Source: Pycnococcus provasolii | Taxonomy: Eukaryota; Chlorophyta; Pseudoscourfieldiophyceae; Pseudoscourfieldiales; Pycnococcaceae | DNA: 64,000 nt | NCBI GenBank assembly: GCA_938743325.2 | Contig: OW568883.1 | Location: 558,001 to 622,000, forward strand | Direction of reading: 5' to 3' | In this document: piece by piece, positions 54,156-61,920 of the stretch | Layout of the letters: every line of letters begins with the position of its first letter | Numbering within the stretch: the stretch's first letter is position 1 | Program-made: the position numbers and the translations under genes | Notes under the pieces: model-generated | The model's database searches: none | Seen by the model: the letters and a program-made list of their open reading frames with translations, nothing else | What the model was told of the DNA's origin: nothing

Positions 54156-56282
54156 TTATGCGACTTTTGACGCCGGCGTCACAGGCGTTTGTCGATCCGT
54201 GCCGCGACTTCCTAAGCTGCCGCGACTGCTCTGCGCGCTGCTCATCTTGCCGCGGCTCTTCTTCACGCGCCGCTTCGGAAGCTTGAAGTCGTTCTTACGC
54301 GTCACGTACTGCTCGCAGCGATGAGCGCCGGGATGGAGGAACGTCACAGACGCGCCTTCTGCATTCACAACCTTCTTGTCGCGGTTGTACCACTCGACGA
54401 TGCCGCCGCACAAGTTGAACATCTGGAGGTCGCACTGATTATCCACGAGCTCGCCCGCGCCCATCAACACGAGAGCCCTTGCTAGCAAGCTACCGCGGAA
54501 GCCGCACGAATCGTAGCAGCAGATGAGCAGCTCGCCGCCATCCGCCGGAATGTAACTTTTGATATACTGCTTGATAGCCACGAGGTTCAACGTTGAATTG
54601 TGCAGCTCAATTTCGCCGCTCGTGGCGACGAGCTTGTCAGCCTCGTCGAGGTCCATTTGCACCTTCAGCGAATCCTTGATGGACGAGACACCCTGCTCCA
54701 TCTTCGTTCGCACGTCGATGAGCAGTATGTTCACGCTCTTCTCATTGATGAGCGTCTCGAGCTTCGCGGGGCTGATGTGTTTCACGAGCTTGTACGTCGC
54801 GAAGCCGCGCACGTACTCGGCAAACGTAGGATCCATCTCAATCATCGGGTCGTTGTCGTCGTCCACGGGGTTCTTGCCCAGGAGGCGCGCGACGCCGAGG
54901 TCAAACATTTCGTCCGTGAGATCCGATGTGAGGTTTATCATCGTCTCAATAAACTCGCGTGAGCTGATCTGGCCACTGCCGTCGGCGTCCATGCGCCCGA
55001 ACGCCGTGTTGACCTGCACCTCCGCCTGCTGTGCGCGTTCGAGGCCCTTCTCTAGCTTCTGCACCTGCTTTTTCGCCGCCTCGAGCTTTTTCAACTTCTT
55101 CGCGGTGCGCTTGGGGTTGGACCCATCCGCTTCCGCCTCCTCGTACACACGCTGCGCCTCCACCGCGTCCTCCTTGCCCTTCTCAAGCGCTTCTGCCGCC
55201 TCCTCGGACGTGAGTGCCGAAGCGACGCGCGTCAGTTCGTCCGTCGTGAGCTCGCCACTCCTGTCAATGTCCATGTGTGCGAAGCAGATTCTCAGCTTGT
55301 CTTGACGCGAGAAGACGCGCAGGTGCTTGGCGCCGAGGATCCGCATGCACTCGACCGTGACGGCTTCTCTGTCGCCTTCGTTCATATCGAACAGTATCGT
55401 CTTCACGTGAGGCACGAACTCATCCATGGTTAGAACCTCGTCGCCGTTTTCGTCCATCTTTTCTAGAAATCTGTGCGCATCCTCCTCGCTTGACTGCGGC
55501 AAGAGCATGTTGACGAGGCCGAGAACCTCGTCGAACGTAAGAAACCCGTTGTCGTCCTTGTCAACGTGGCGGAAGACAGTCTCGAGCTGCTCCTCCGGCG
55601 ACATGTCCCTGAAGAGCACGGGGCCTTGAAACGTGGTGTTCCTCTCATCCACGAGCTTTGCGGGCTCCATGAGCCAGTTTCCGAGCCACCTGAGCGCCTG
55701 GAACGGCAGCCACTCCTCTGGCAGCGTTCCGTCTGCGTCCCACTGCTTTCCCGCCGCGACGTCGAGTCTGTCCTCCTCCACCACGCGCAGCAGCTCCTCG
55801 AGCCCTTGGCGCAGTATAGGTGCGACGTTCTCCTCGAGGTACGCCCTTGTGTCCGTTGGGTGCACGTACGTAGGCTCGTCCGTTTTCATGAGCATTTCGA
55901 ACATCTGAATGAACTCGGCGTCCGTCATTTCCGCAAGCGCCGGCGCCTCGGCGGAGGCTAGAAACTCGTCGAGAGTGACCATGCCGTCATCGTTTTCGTC
56001 GAGGAAGGCCATGAATTCCTGCGCCGCGGTAAGGTTTTGCGTCGGCGTTCGCGCGACGAGCACGGCGCGCAGTTCCGGTATGTCCAGTATGCCCGAGGCA
56101 TCCGCGTCGATATGCTCGAAGCAAGCTCGCAGCACCTCCTCTCTGGTGTTGTACACGGGCGGCGCGTCTTCGACAGCCCCCAGCTTCGTCCTTTCGTGCT
56201 CTGGCGTTGCAGTAAGGTCTCTGTTTTCCGCGCCCGCCTTGAGCGTGGCTGGCGCGGGCATGGAGACGTTGAGGTAGTCCAT
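54156..56282 (-). CDS. EF-hand, DPY-30-like and rhodanese-domain protein, possibly axonemal
   Basis: 708 residues from MDYLNVSMPA at 56282. Six EF-hand loops are visible: DADASGILDIPE (near 60), DENDDGMVTLDE (95), DKDDNGFLTFDE (240), DENGDEVLTMDE (275), DIDRSGELTTDE (335) and DADGSGQISSRE (430). Between EF2 and EF3 a DPY-30/RIIa-type helix pair appears (TRAYLEENVAPILRQGLEEL and PFQALRWLGNWLM). A Lys/Glu coiled coil separates EF5 and EF6. A rhodanese-like domain near 510-628 contains LLIDVRTKMEQG and LICCYDSCGFRGSLLARAL, with a Cys in the active-site loop. The tail is basic. DPY-30 modules dock to AKAP-type helices in radial spokes and other flagellar complexes, so a Ca-sensing flagellar role is a fair guess. 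Confidence 0.82.
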   Translation of the reverse strand: MDYLNVSMPAPATLKAGAENRDLTATPEHERTKLGAVEDAPPVYNTREEVLRACFEHIDADASGILDIPELRAVLVARTPTQNLTAAQEFMAFLDENDDGMVTLDEFLASAEAPALAEMTDAEFIQMFEMLMKTDEPTYVHPTDTRAYLEENVAPILRQGLEELLRVVEEDRLDVAAGKQWDADGTLPEEWLPFQALRWLGNWLMEPAKLVDERNTTFQGPVLFRDMSPEEQLETVFRHVDKDDNGFLTFDEVLGLVNMLLPQSSEEDAHRFLEKMDENGDEVLTMDEFVPHVKTILFDMNEGDREAVTVECMRILGAKHLRVFSRQDKLRICFAHMDIDRSGELTTDELTRVASALTSEEAAEALEKGKEDAVEAQRVYEEAEADGSNPKRTAKKLKKLEAAKKQVQKLEKGLERAQQAEVQVNTAFGRMDADGSGQISSREFIETMINLTSDLTDEMFDLGVARLLGKNPVDDDNDPMIEMDPTFAEYVRGFATYKLVKHISPAKLETLINEKSVNILLIDVRTKMEQGVSSIKDSLKVQMDLDEADKLVATSGEIELHNSTLNLVAIKQYIKSYIPADGGELLICCYDSCGFRGSLLARALVLMGAGELVDNQCDLQMFNLCGGIVEWYNRDKKVVNAEGASVTFLHPGAHRCEQYVTRKNDFKLPKRRVKKSRGKMSSAQSSRGSLGSRGTDRQTPVTPASKVA

Positions 56283-57289
56283 GGCCGCTGCTTGCAAATA
56301 AAAAAAAAAGAAAAGGAAAAGGAAGGGAGGGAGGCAAACTGAACTGCGGGAACGTATGGTAATTGGTAGAGGCCTCCTCAATTACGGTAGTCACCGGTCC
56401 CAGCCAACTCCCAGGCACCAGGCACCAGGCGCATCCTCATTCATCATTCGCACCCTTCCTTCCTCGCCAAACCATTAGTACTTACAGTACGCCCTCTCCT
56501 CTCCCTCTCCGTCTCCGTCTCCGTCTATGGCAATAGGCATCCGACAAAACGCTTGATGGAATGATGGTGAGGTTCCAGCACTCGAGACCATGCGACAAGT
56601 GACGAGGAGTTCTGAGGAGGAGGGGGCCAGGGGGGAAGGAGAAAGAAACGAAACTGTTGGGCGAGTGCGAGTGCAGTGCGTGGGCGATTGTCTGCGCTGC
56701 CAGAGTCAGACATCAGAGTGCGAGGTTGCGAGGCTGCGACGAGCACGGGACGAGCACCTCAGCACCACCGGTCAACCTGGGGAGGCGCCGGCTGGTCTGA
56801 CATCTGACATCTGACCACCCGGGCAGTCGGGGCACCAGAGCTGCACAGTGCAAGACCGCCAAGACGGAGGGCAGGCGGCGGGAGAGTCCAGGGGGGAAGA
56901 AGTCTAACGGGGAAGCGTGGCGTCATGCTTCCTACCGGGTAGTGTTCACATACACTATGGTAGTACGGTAAGGTACGGCCTCCTTCCTTCCCCCCACCTG
57001 GGGGGGCTCCTCCTTCGATTGCCCGTCGATGCCTTGGCCTTGGACTTTGCAGGGGAGTGCGTGATGTGGCCTTCCTCCTCCTCCCCCTCTCCCAGGTCCG
57101 AGTTGAGGGCAGGGGGCCAGCTGGCGTGCGCAAGGGAATTCATTTGCAAGGGAGCTGGTGCCTGGGGGGGAGACGTCTACCTGGGGCAGACTTGTCTTGT
57201 CTTGTCAGGCGCACCCCACCAGCGCCTCCCCCCGACTCCCCGACGCACGCCGATCCTCCCATCAGTCAGTCAGCGAACACGTCAACTCC
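56283..57289. promoter_or_regulatory. 1-kb divergent region between EF-hand and methyltransferase-like genes
   Basis: It holds TAGTACTTACAGTAC (56476-56490), TCTCCGTCTCCG repeats, and TATGGTAGTACGGTAAGG (near 56957). Open frames in it lack protein-like composition. Confidence 0.5.
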
Positions 57290-58681
57290 ATGTTAACGCT
57301 CCTCCTGCTGTGCCTGGGCATCGGCCTCGCCGCTAGGCCGACTGCGGCGTCGTTCGACGTCAAGTGGGCGCAATCCAACGAGTCGCTCGAGCTCGCTTTC
57401 GTACCCACGGAATACGAATATCCAGCCTTCTCCTACAAGGCGGTGCTCACGCCGCCAGGAAGCGTGCTGCGCGTGTGGTTCATGAACGACACCGACACCA
57501 AGTTCATGCGCCTGCACCTCGGAGGACTCGTCAACACGACGTCGATTGCCGCGGAGGCGATCGAGGGAGGCGGCGCCAAGCTCGTGCTGCCCAAGGTTTC
57601 ACCCGGGTTCTGGAACAGCGTCGTGCTCTCCACCACCGACAGGCCCGTCTCCGCGGTGTACAACTTCGAGGCGGCGGCGGGACAAGAACCCATCTCGCTG
57701 CGCGTCTTCGAGTACGAGACGGACGTCAAGCAGTCCATCTCGCAGGCCATCACGCAGGTGGAGGGGCGGCTCGAGCTCACCGGCGACGACATCGATAACA
57801 TCGCAAACACGCTCTCGAACTCCATTGCGCTCGCAACGCCCGTGTGCCACCTCGACGGATTCTGCACGTGCACGCTGCCGTTCGTGTTCGACGGACTTGA
57901 GTGCGTGAACGGCCGGCCATTCGCCGCGCCCGAGCGGCACATACGCAGCCAGAGCCTGCTGAACAATCGCGTGTTCTTGAACGCGTCCGAGCTGCTCGAG
58001 GTGCCTCTCGCAAACGTCAGCGCCGCCTTCTCCGAGTACCAGGAGGCTATCTTGAAGGCGCCGCGCTTCCCGCATACCATATACGCCCAGCTGTTTGCGG
58101 GAAGCGCTTCGCGCGTCGCGGTTGTGGGTGCCGGCCTCGAGTTCTTCGAGGCTTTCGTATTCGGCGGGCTAGGCGCGAGGCTGACGGTCATTGATGGCGC
58201 GGCGGCGAATCTTAAGCTCGTCGAGCGCTTCGCCGAAGAGGGCGTTCCTCAGTTTGCCAACGCCGAGACGGTCGTCTACACGGGCTTGGAGAGCCTCGGC
58301 AATCTCACGGAGCGTGGCTTCGACGCGGTTGTGGCGCTCGACTCGCTGACGCACGCGCCGAAGGAACACACCGCGCCGCTGTTCGCAAAATTGGGCAAGC
58401 TCGTGAGACCTGGTGGTCGCTTTCTGCTGCTCGCGCCGTCGCGCCACCTGTACAACGAGATGAAACGTCCGCGCTTCGACGTGCTCGATCCCATGTTCAA
58501 GTTCAAGGACTCCTACCCCGTGCCGACTTGGTCGGAATGGATGGATCGCAACAAGCTGCTTAAGCTGCTCGAGCCAAGCGGCACGAGCTGGAAGGTTGTG
58601 ATGAATGCCCAGGTAGGATCGTTCCCTCCACTCGTGCAGAACGACGTGTACGTGTGGCTCGACCTGATGGCGTTGTCATGA
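57290..58681 (+). CDS. secreted protein with SAM-methyltransferase-like C-terminal domain
   Basis: 463 residues from the ATG at 57290, which begins a clear signal peptide (MLTLLLLCLGIGLAARPTAA). The next 170 residues are beta-rich with N-glycosylation sequons (NES, NDT, NTT). A small Cys-rich EGF-like turn follows (CHLDGFCTCTLPF, FDGLECVNG). From about residue 275 a Rossmann-type methyltransferase pattern appears: ASRVAVVGAGLEFFEAFVFG (motif I region), ARLTVIDGAAANLKL, FDAVVALDSLTHAPKEH and LGKLVRPGGRFLLLAPSRHL. A methyltransferase fold in the secretory pathway is unusual. The glycine motif is atypical, so catalysis is not assured. It converges on the SFR2 gene. Confidence 0.75.
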   Translation: MLTLLLLCLGIGLAARPTAASFDVKWAQSNESLELAFVPTEYEYPAFSYKAVLTPPGSVLRVWFMNDTDTKFMRLHLGGLVNTTSIAAEAIEGGGAKLVLPKVSPGFWNSVVLSTTDRPVSAVYNFEAAAGQEPISLRVFEYETDVKQSISQAITQVEGRLELTGDDIDNIANTLSNSIALATPVCHLDGFCTCTLPFVFDGLECVNGRPFAAPERHIRSQSLLNNRVFLNASELLEVPLANVSAAFSEYQEAILKAPRFPHTIYAQLFAGSASRVAVVGAGLEFFEAFVFGGLGARLTVIDGAAANLKLVERFAEEGVPQFANAETVVYTGLESLGNLTERGFDAVVALDSLTHAPKEHTAPLFAKLGKLVRPGGRFLLLAPSRHLYNEMKRPRFDVLDPMFKFKDSYPVPTWSEWMDRNKLLKLLEPSGTSWKVVMNAQVGSFPPLVQNDVYVWLDLMALS

Positions 58682-58793
58682 AAGGCGAAAAAACTACCCT
58701 AGTGAATAATAGGAACAGTAACGAAAGGAAGAAAATTAACAGGTTTTTGGTTGCGAATCGGAAAAAAAGAAAAAGAAAAGAGGAAGAGACTTA

Positions 58794-60512
58794 TTACAGC
58801 TCGTCACGAATGACGCGACTGCTTACATTGACAGAGGATTCGTAGATGTATGCCAAACCTTTCGCCACATCCTTCGAAATCATCCATTCTGGCGTCGTGT
58901 GCCATGGCAAGGGAAGGTGTTCAACGCCAATGTGCTCAGCCGCATGCGTGCGGTACGCACCTAGGCGCCAATCTTTCGCAATCCACGGGCGATGCACGGG
59001 CTCGTCTAAACCAAAGGCGCCAGTCATTCCGCCAACGCCCTCGAGAGCGCGGCAGAAAGGACGCGTCGCATTCTCTTTCGCGAGTCGCATGAGCTCATTC
59101 CACGACGCCTCACGTTCCCTCGTGTCAACGGCATTGCTTTGGATAATTTTCTGGTACACGCCAAAGCTGCGTCGTTTCACGCGCTCAAGTGCGAGCGTTC
59201 CATCGTCTTTCAGGCTCCTGCGCACCTCCACGAGCCCAAACTTTGGGCAGTACCCATCCGCCCACTCCCAGTTGTCACTCATCGTCCAGAAGACGTAGCC
59301 AAGCACCTTCACGCCGCGGGCAATAGCCGCCTGAATGGCAAGGAGGTGCTCCATGAGGTACACAGGTCGCAGGTTGTCTGTGGCATCCGCAACGCCATTC
59401 TCCGTGACCCACAGGGGCAGCTTGGATCCATACCGGCGATGGAACGCGAGAAGGAAGTGGTACAGCCCGTCGGGGTACACGCCGCGTCCCGCCTCACTAT
59501 ACTCCTCCGTGGGGCTTACGGCGACGTCAGCTCCCGCAAGCAGCTCCTGGCCGTAGTAGTTGACGCCAAGGAAGTCGACATGGCTTGCGATGAGGTCCGG
59601 GAAGTAGAACGTGAACATGAAGTGCGACCATGCGGCGGGCACGACGTCCGCCGGCCCGTTGGGCGTCAGCACGCCGATGTGGTGCGCCGCCCCGACCATG
59701 GTATTGGCATCTTTGCGCTTGACGATGGCGTGCACGCGCTTGTGAGCCTCCGCCATGTTGATCAGAGACGCCGTGTACGCGCCCTGCGCCGCCGACGGCG
59801 CTAGGCAGAGCGCCGCCTCCACCATGTCCGGTTTTTCGCCCGGCGGCCACACGCCAGCGCAGTGCGTGAGTAGCACGTACACGTGCGGTTCGTTGAAGAT
59901 GGTGTACACGTCAACAAGGTCTCCCATGGCATCCACGACGTGGCTTGCGAACTCGACGAAGTGGCCCACGGTGGTTGCGTTCGTCCACCCTCCGAGTCCG
60001 GCGCTCCAGCTGGGCAGCGAGTGGTGGAAGAGCGTGAGCATGACTTTCATTTTGCTCTTTTTAATTTCGTCGAGAATGTTTCGGTATTTGACGAGAACAC
60101 CTTTGTCGGCACCCCCGTCCGGTCCTTGCGGGTAGACGCGCGCCCAGTCGACGCCTAGGCGGAACGTGTCCACACCAAGTTCTGAAGCGAGGTGGATTTC
60201 CTCGTGCGGCTCGGACCAGAACTTGATTCTCTGCTCTGGCGCGACGGCATTCTTCCACGCCGCGACGCGCCCCTTTCGTGCGAACTCGAGCCAAGCGTCG
60301 TCGAGTTGGTCCTCGACGTGCGCGGGAGCGGTCGCGATTCCGAACGAGAACCCCGCGGGGAAGGCGAGGGTTTGCTTGCTGCGCGCGTCGCTGGCGAACT
60401 TGTCAAGGAAGTGCGCGTCGTCCGTGCGGTGGAGGTGGAGGTGCTTGGGCAGCGACGCCAGCAGCGAGACGCCAAGTGCCAGCAGCAGGAGCAACGCGAA
60501 GGTGGGCAGCAT
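58794..60512 (-). CDS. SFR2: SFR2-like galactolipid:galactolipid galactosyltransferase (GH1 fold)
   Basis: 572 residues from MLPTFALLLLLALG, a single N-terminal membrane anchor. The frame is open to 61214, but that part is antisense to MECR. The protein has the GH1 barrel and matches plant SENSITIVE TO FREEZING 2 beyond generic beta-glucosidases: FGIATAPAHVEDQLDDAWLE, MKVMLTLFHHSLPSWSAGLG, FNEPHVYVLLTHCAGVWPPG, GVNYYGQELLAGA, EYSEAGRGVYPDGLYHFLL, VLGYVFWTMSDNWEWADGY and WNELMRLAKENATRPFCRAL. The acid/base Glu (NEP) and nucleophile Glu (VTENG) are present. SFR2 sits on the outer plastid envelope and moves galactose between galactolipids, forming oligogalactolipids under freezing or osmotic stress. 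The family is a green-lineage marker. Confidence 0.92.
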   Translation of the reverse strand: MLPTFALLLLLALGVSLLASLPKHLHLHRTDDAHFLDKFASDARSKQTLAFPAGFSFGIATAPAHVEDQLDDAWLEFARKGRVAAWKNAVAPEQRIKFWSEPHEEIHLASELGVDTFRLGVDWARVYPQGPDGGADKGVLVKYRNILDEIKKSKMKVMLTLFHHSLPSWSAGLGGWTNATTVGHFVEFASHVVDAMGDLVDVYTIFNEPHVYVLLTHCAGVWPPGEKPDMVEAALCLAPSAAQGAYTASLINMAEAHKRVHAIVKRKDANTMVGAAHHIGVLTPNGPADVVPAAWSHFMFTFYFPDLIASHVDFLGVNYYGQELLAGADVAVSPTEEYSEAGRGVYPDGLYHFLLAFHRRYGSKLPLWVTENGVADATDNLRPVYLMEHLLAIQAAIARGVKVLGYVFWTMSDNWEWADGYCPKFGLVEVRRSLKDDGTLALERVKRRSFGVYQKIIQSNAVDTREREASWNELMRLAKENATRPFCRALEGVGGMTGAFGLDEPVHRPWIAKDWRLGAYRTHAAEHIGVEHLPLPWHTTPEWMISKDVAKGLAYIYESSVNVSSRVIRDEL

Positions 60513-60647
60513 CGCGATCAGCCTCAGCGCATGCGAGCTCCAGGGGGAAAGGAAATGAAAGGAGGAAAAGCGAGAGAACAATAGGGTACCTTTATTAGGG
60601 GAAGGGAAAAACGGTCCCCCGGGGGGCAGGCTGGCATTCCTCGCGCG
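60513..60647. promoter_or_regulatory. 135-base divergent promoter of SFR2 and MECR
   Basis: The two start codons are only 135 bases apart. The spacer has GGTACCTTTATTAGGGGAAG and a C/G run, with no clear TATA box. Confidence 0.5.
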
Positions 60648-61763
60648 ATGGCGACGCACATGCGCCGGCGCATCGCAGCACTGTCGCTGGCGTGGTGGCG
60701 GTTCACGCGTACAGATGCCGCCATACACCACGCACGCACAATGGGCACGTGTGCCAATTGTGTCGTCTACGACGCGTCGGGCAACTTGGAGGACACCCAA
60801 GAACCTATCCACGAGATGATGACGGACGATGTTGTGCACGCGCGCCTGCTGGCCGCGCCCGTGAATCCTGCGGACGTCAATGCCGTGCAGGGAAAGTATC
60901 CATCTGCACCCACGCCGCCCGCGGTCGGCGGACTCGAAGGCTTGTTCGAAATCACGAAAGTGACAAATGCGACGCGAGGGTGGAGCGTCGGGGACAAGGC
61001 GATTGCGATTAACAGCACGCACGGAACGTGGAGAACGCACGGCACATTCGCGAGTCAGGGCGCGCTCGTCAAAGTTCACCCCGAGACGGACGTCGCATTT
61101 GGCGCCACGCTGAAGGTGACGTTCGCAACGGCGCATACCATGCTGCGTAAGTACTTCCTCGAAACGTGCGAGAGGTACAAGGGAAGCGTCGTCGTCACGG
61201 GTGCCAACAGCCACGTCGGGCGTGCGACGCTACAGCTGTGCAGTGCGTGGGGAATACGCACGTTCGGGACCGCGCGCGATGATCGCGAAGATTGGAAAGA
61301 ACTTCAGCAGGAACTTACCGAGCTTGGCGGCGGAACGGATATGTGCACAGTTGTGCCTTCGGGAAGTCTCAGGGACGCGAGGCGAGCGTCGAGTTACCCA
61401 CCCGCTGTTCTCTGCGTCGATGGCGTCGGCGGAGATGCTGCAAGAGAGGCGATCGCGATCTTAGCGGATAGTGGAACGCACGTCGTCTACGGAGGTATGA
61501 GTCGCAAGCCTGTGACTGTGGGCGCGGGATCTCTGATTTTCCGTGACGTGAGCGTGCGCGGCTTTTGGATGACGAGATGGTACAAGGAGGCGAACTTCAG
61601 CGAAGTGCAGGCGATGGTTGACGATCTCGTTCATCTTCACCGCGAAGGCCACCTCGTCGCAGGCGCGGTCGTTCGACGACCCCTTTGTGCGGAGAGCGTA
61701 CGCGAGGGAATGGCGTCGCCACCCCGGGGGACGAAACTTCTTCTGGTACCTCAATGCGATTGA
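60648..61763 (+). CDS. MECR: mitochondrial trans-2-enoyl-CoA/ACP reductase (MECR/ETR1)
   Basis: 371 residues. The N-terminus is basic and amphipathic (MRRRIAALSLAWWRFTRT), as in a mitochondrial presequence. The MDR-superfamily fold has APVNPADVNAVQGKYPSAPT (with the catalytic-loop region), GWSVGDKAIAI, KVTFATAHTMLRKYFLE, then GSVVVTGANSHVGRATLQLC for NADPH binding, VLCVDGVGGDAAREA and VRGFWMTRWYKE. MECR does the last step of mitochondrial type II fatty-acid synthesis, which supplies lipoate precursors. No zinc-site cysteines are needed in this subfamily and none are seen. Two TGTAA signals follow at 61775 and 61782. Confidence 0.93.
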   Translation: MATHMRRRIAALSLAWWRFTRTDAAIHHARTMGTCANCVVYDASGNLEDTQEPIHEMMTDDVVHARLLAAPVNPADVNAVQGKYPSAPTPPAVGGLEGLFEITKVTNATRGWSVGDKAIAINSTHGTWRTHGTFASQGALVKVHPETDVAFGATLKVTFATAHTMLRKYFLETCERYKGSVVVTGANSHVGRATLQLCSAWGIRTFGTARDDREDWKELQQELTELGGGTDMCTVVPSGSLRDARRASSYPPAVLCVDGVGGDAAREAIAILADSGTHVVYGGMSRKPVTVGAGSLIFRDVSVRGFWMTRWYKEANFSEVQAMVDDLVHLHREGHLVAGAVVRRPLCAESVREGMASPPRGTKLLLVPQCD

Positions 61764-61920
61764 CTAACGATACGTGTAAAATGTAAAGCGAATTTGTTCA
61801 AAAACAAAACGAAATTTAACTTGGAAAGAGATTTTGTCGTTTGTTTACAGCATTTACAAAAATCTCTTGCCATGCACTCAACCAAAAAAGAAACATTCGT
61901 TAACTATTTTACTATTATTT

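Noticed and set aside
60513-61214. N-terminal extension of the SFR2 frame
   Set aside because: Antisense to MECR, and the clear membrane anchor starts at 60512.
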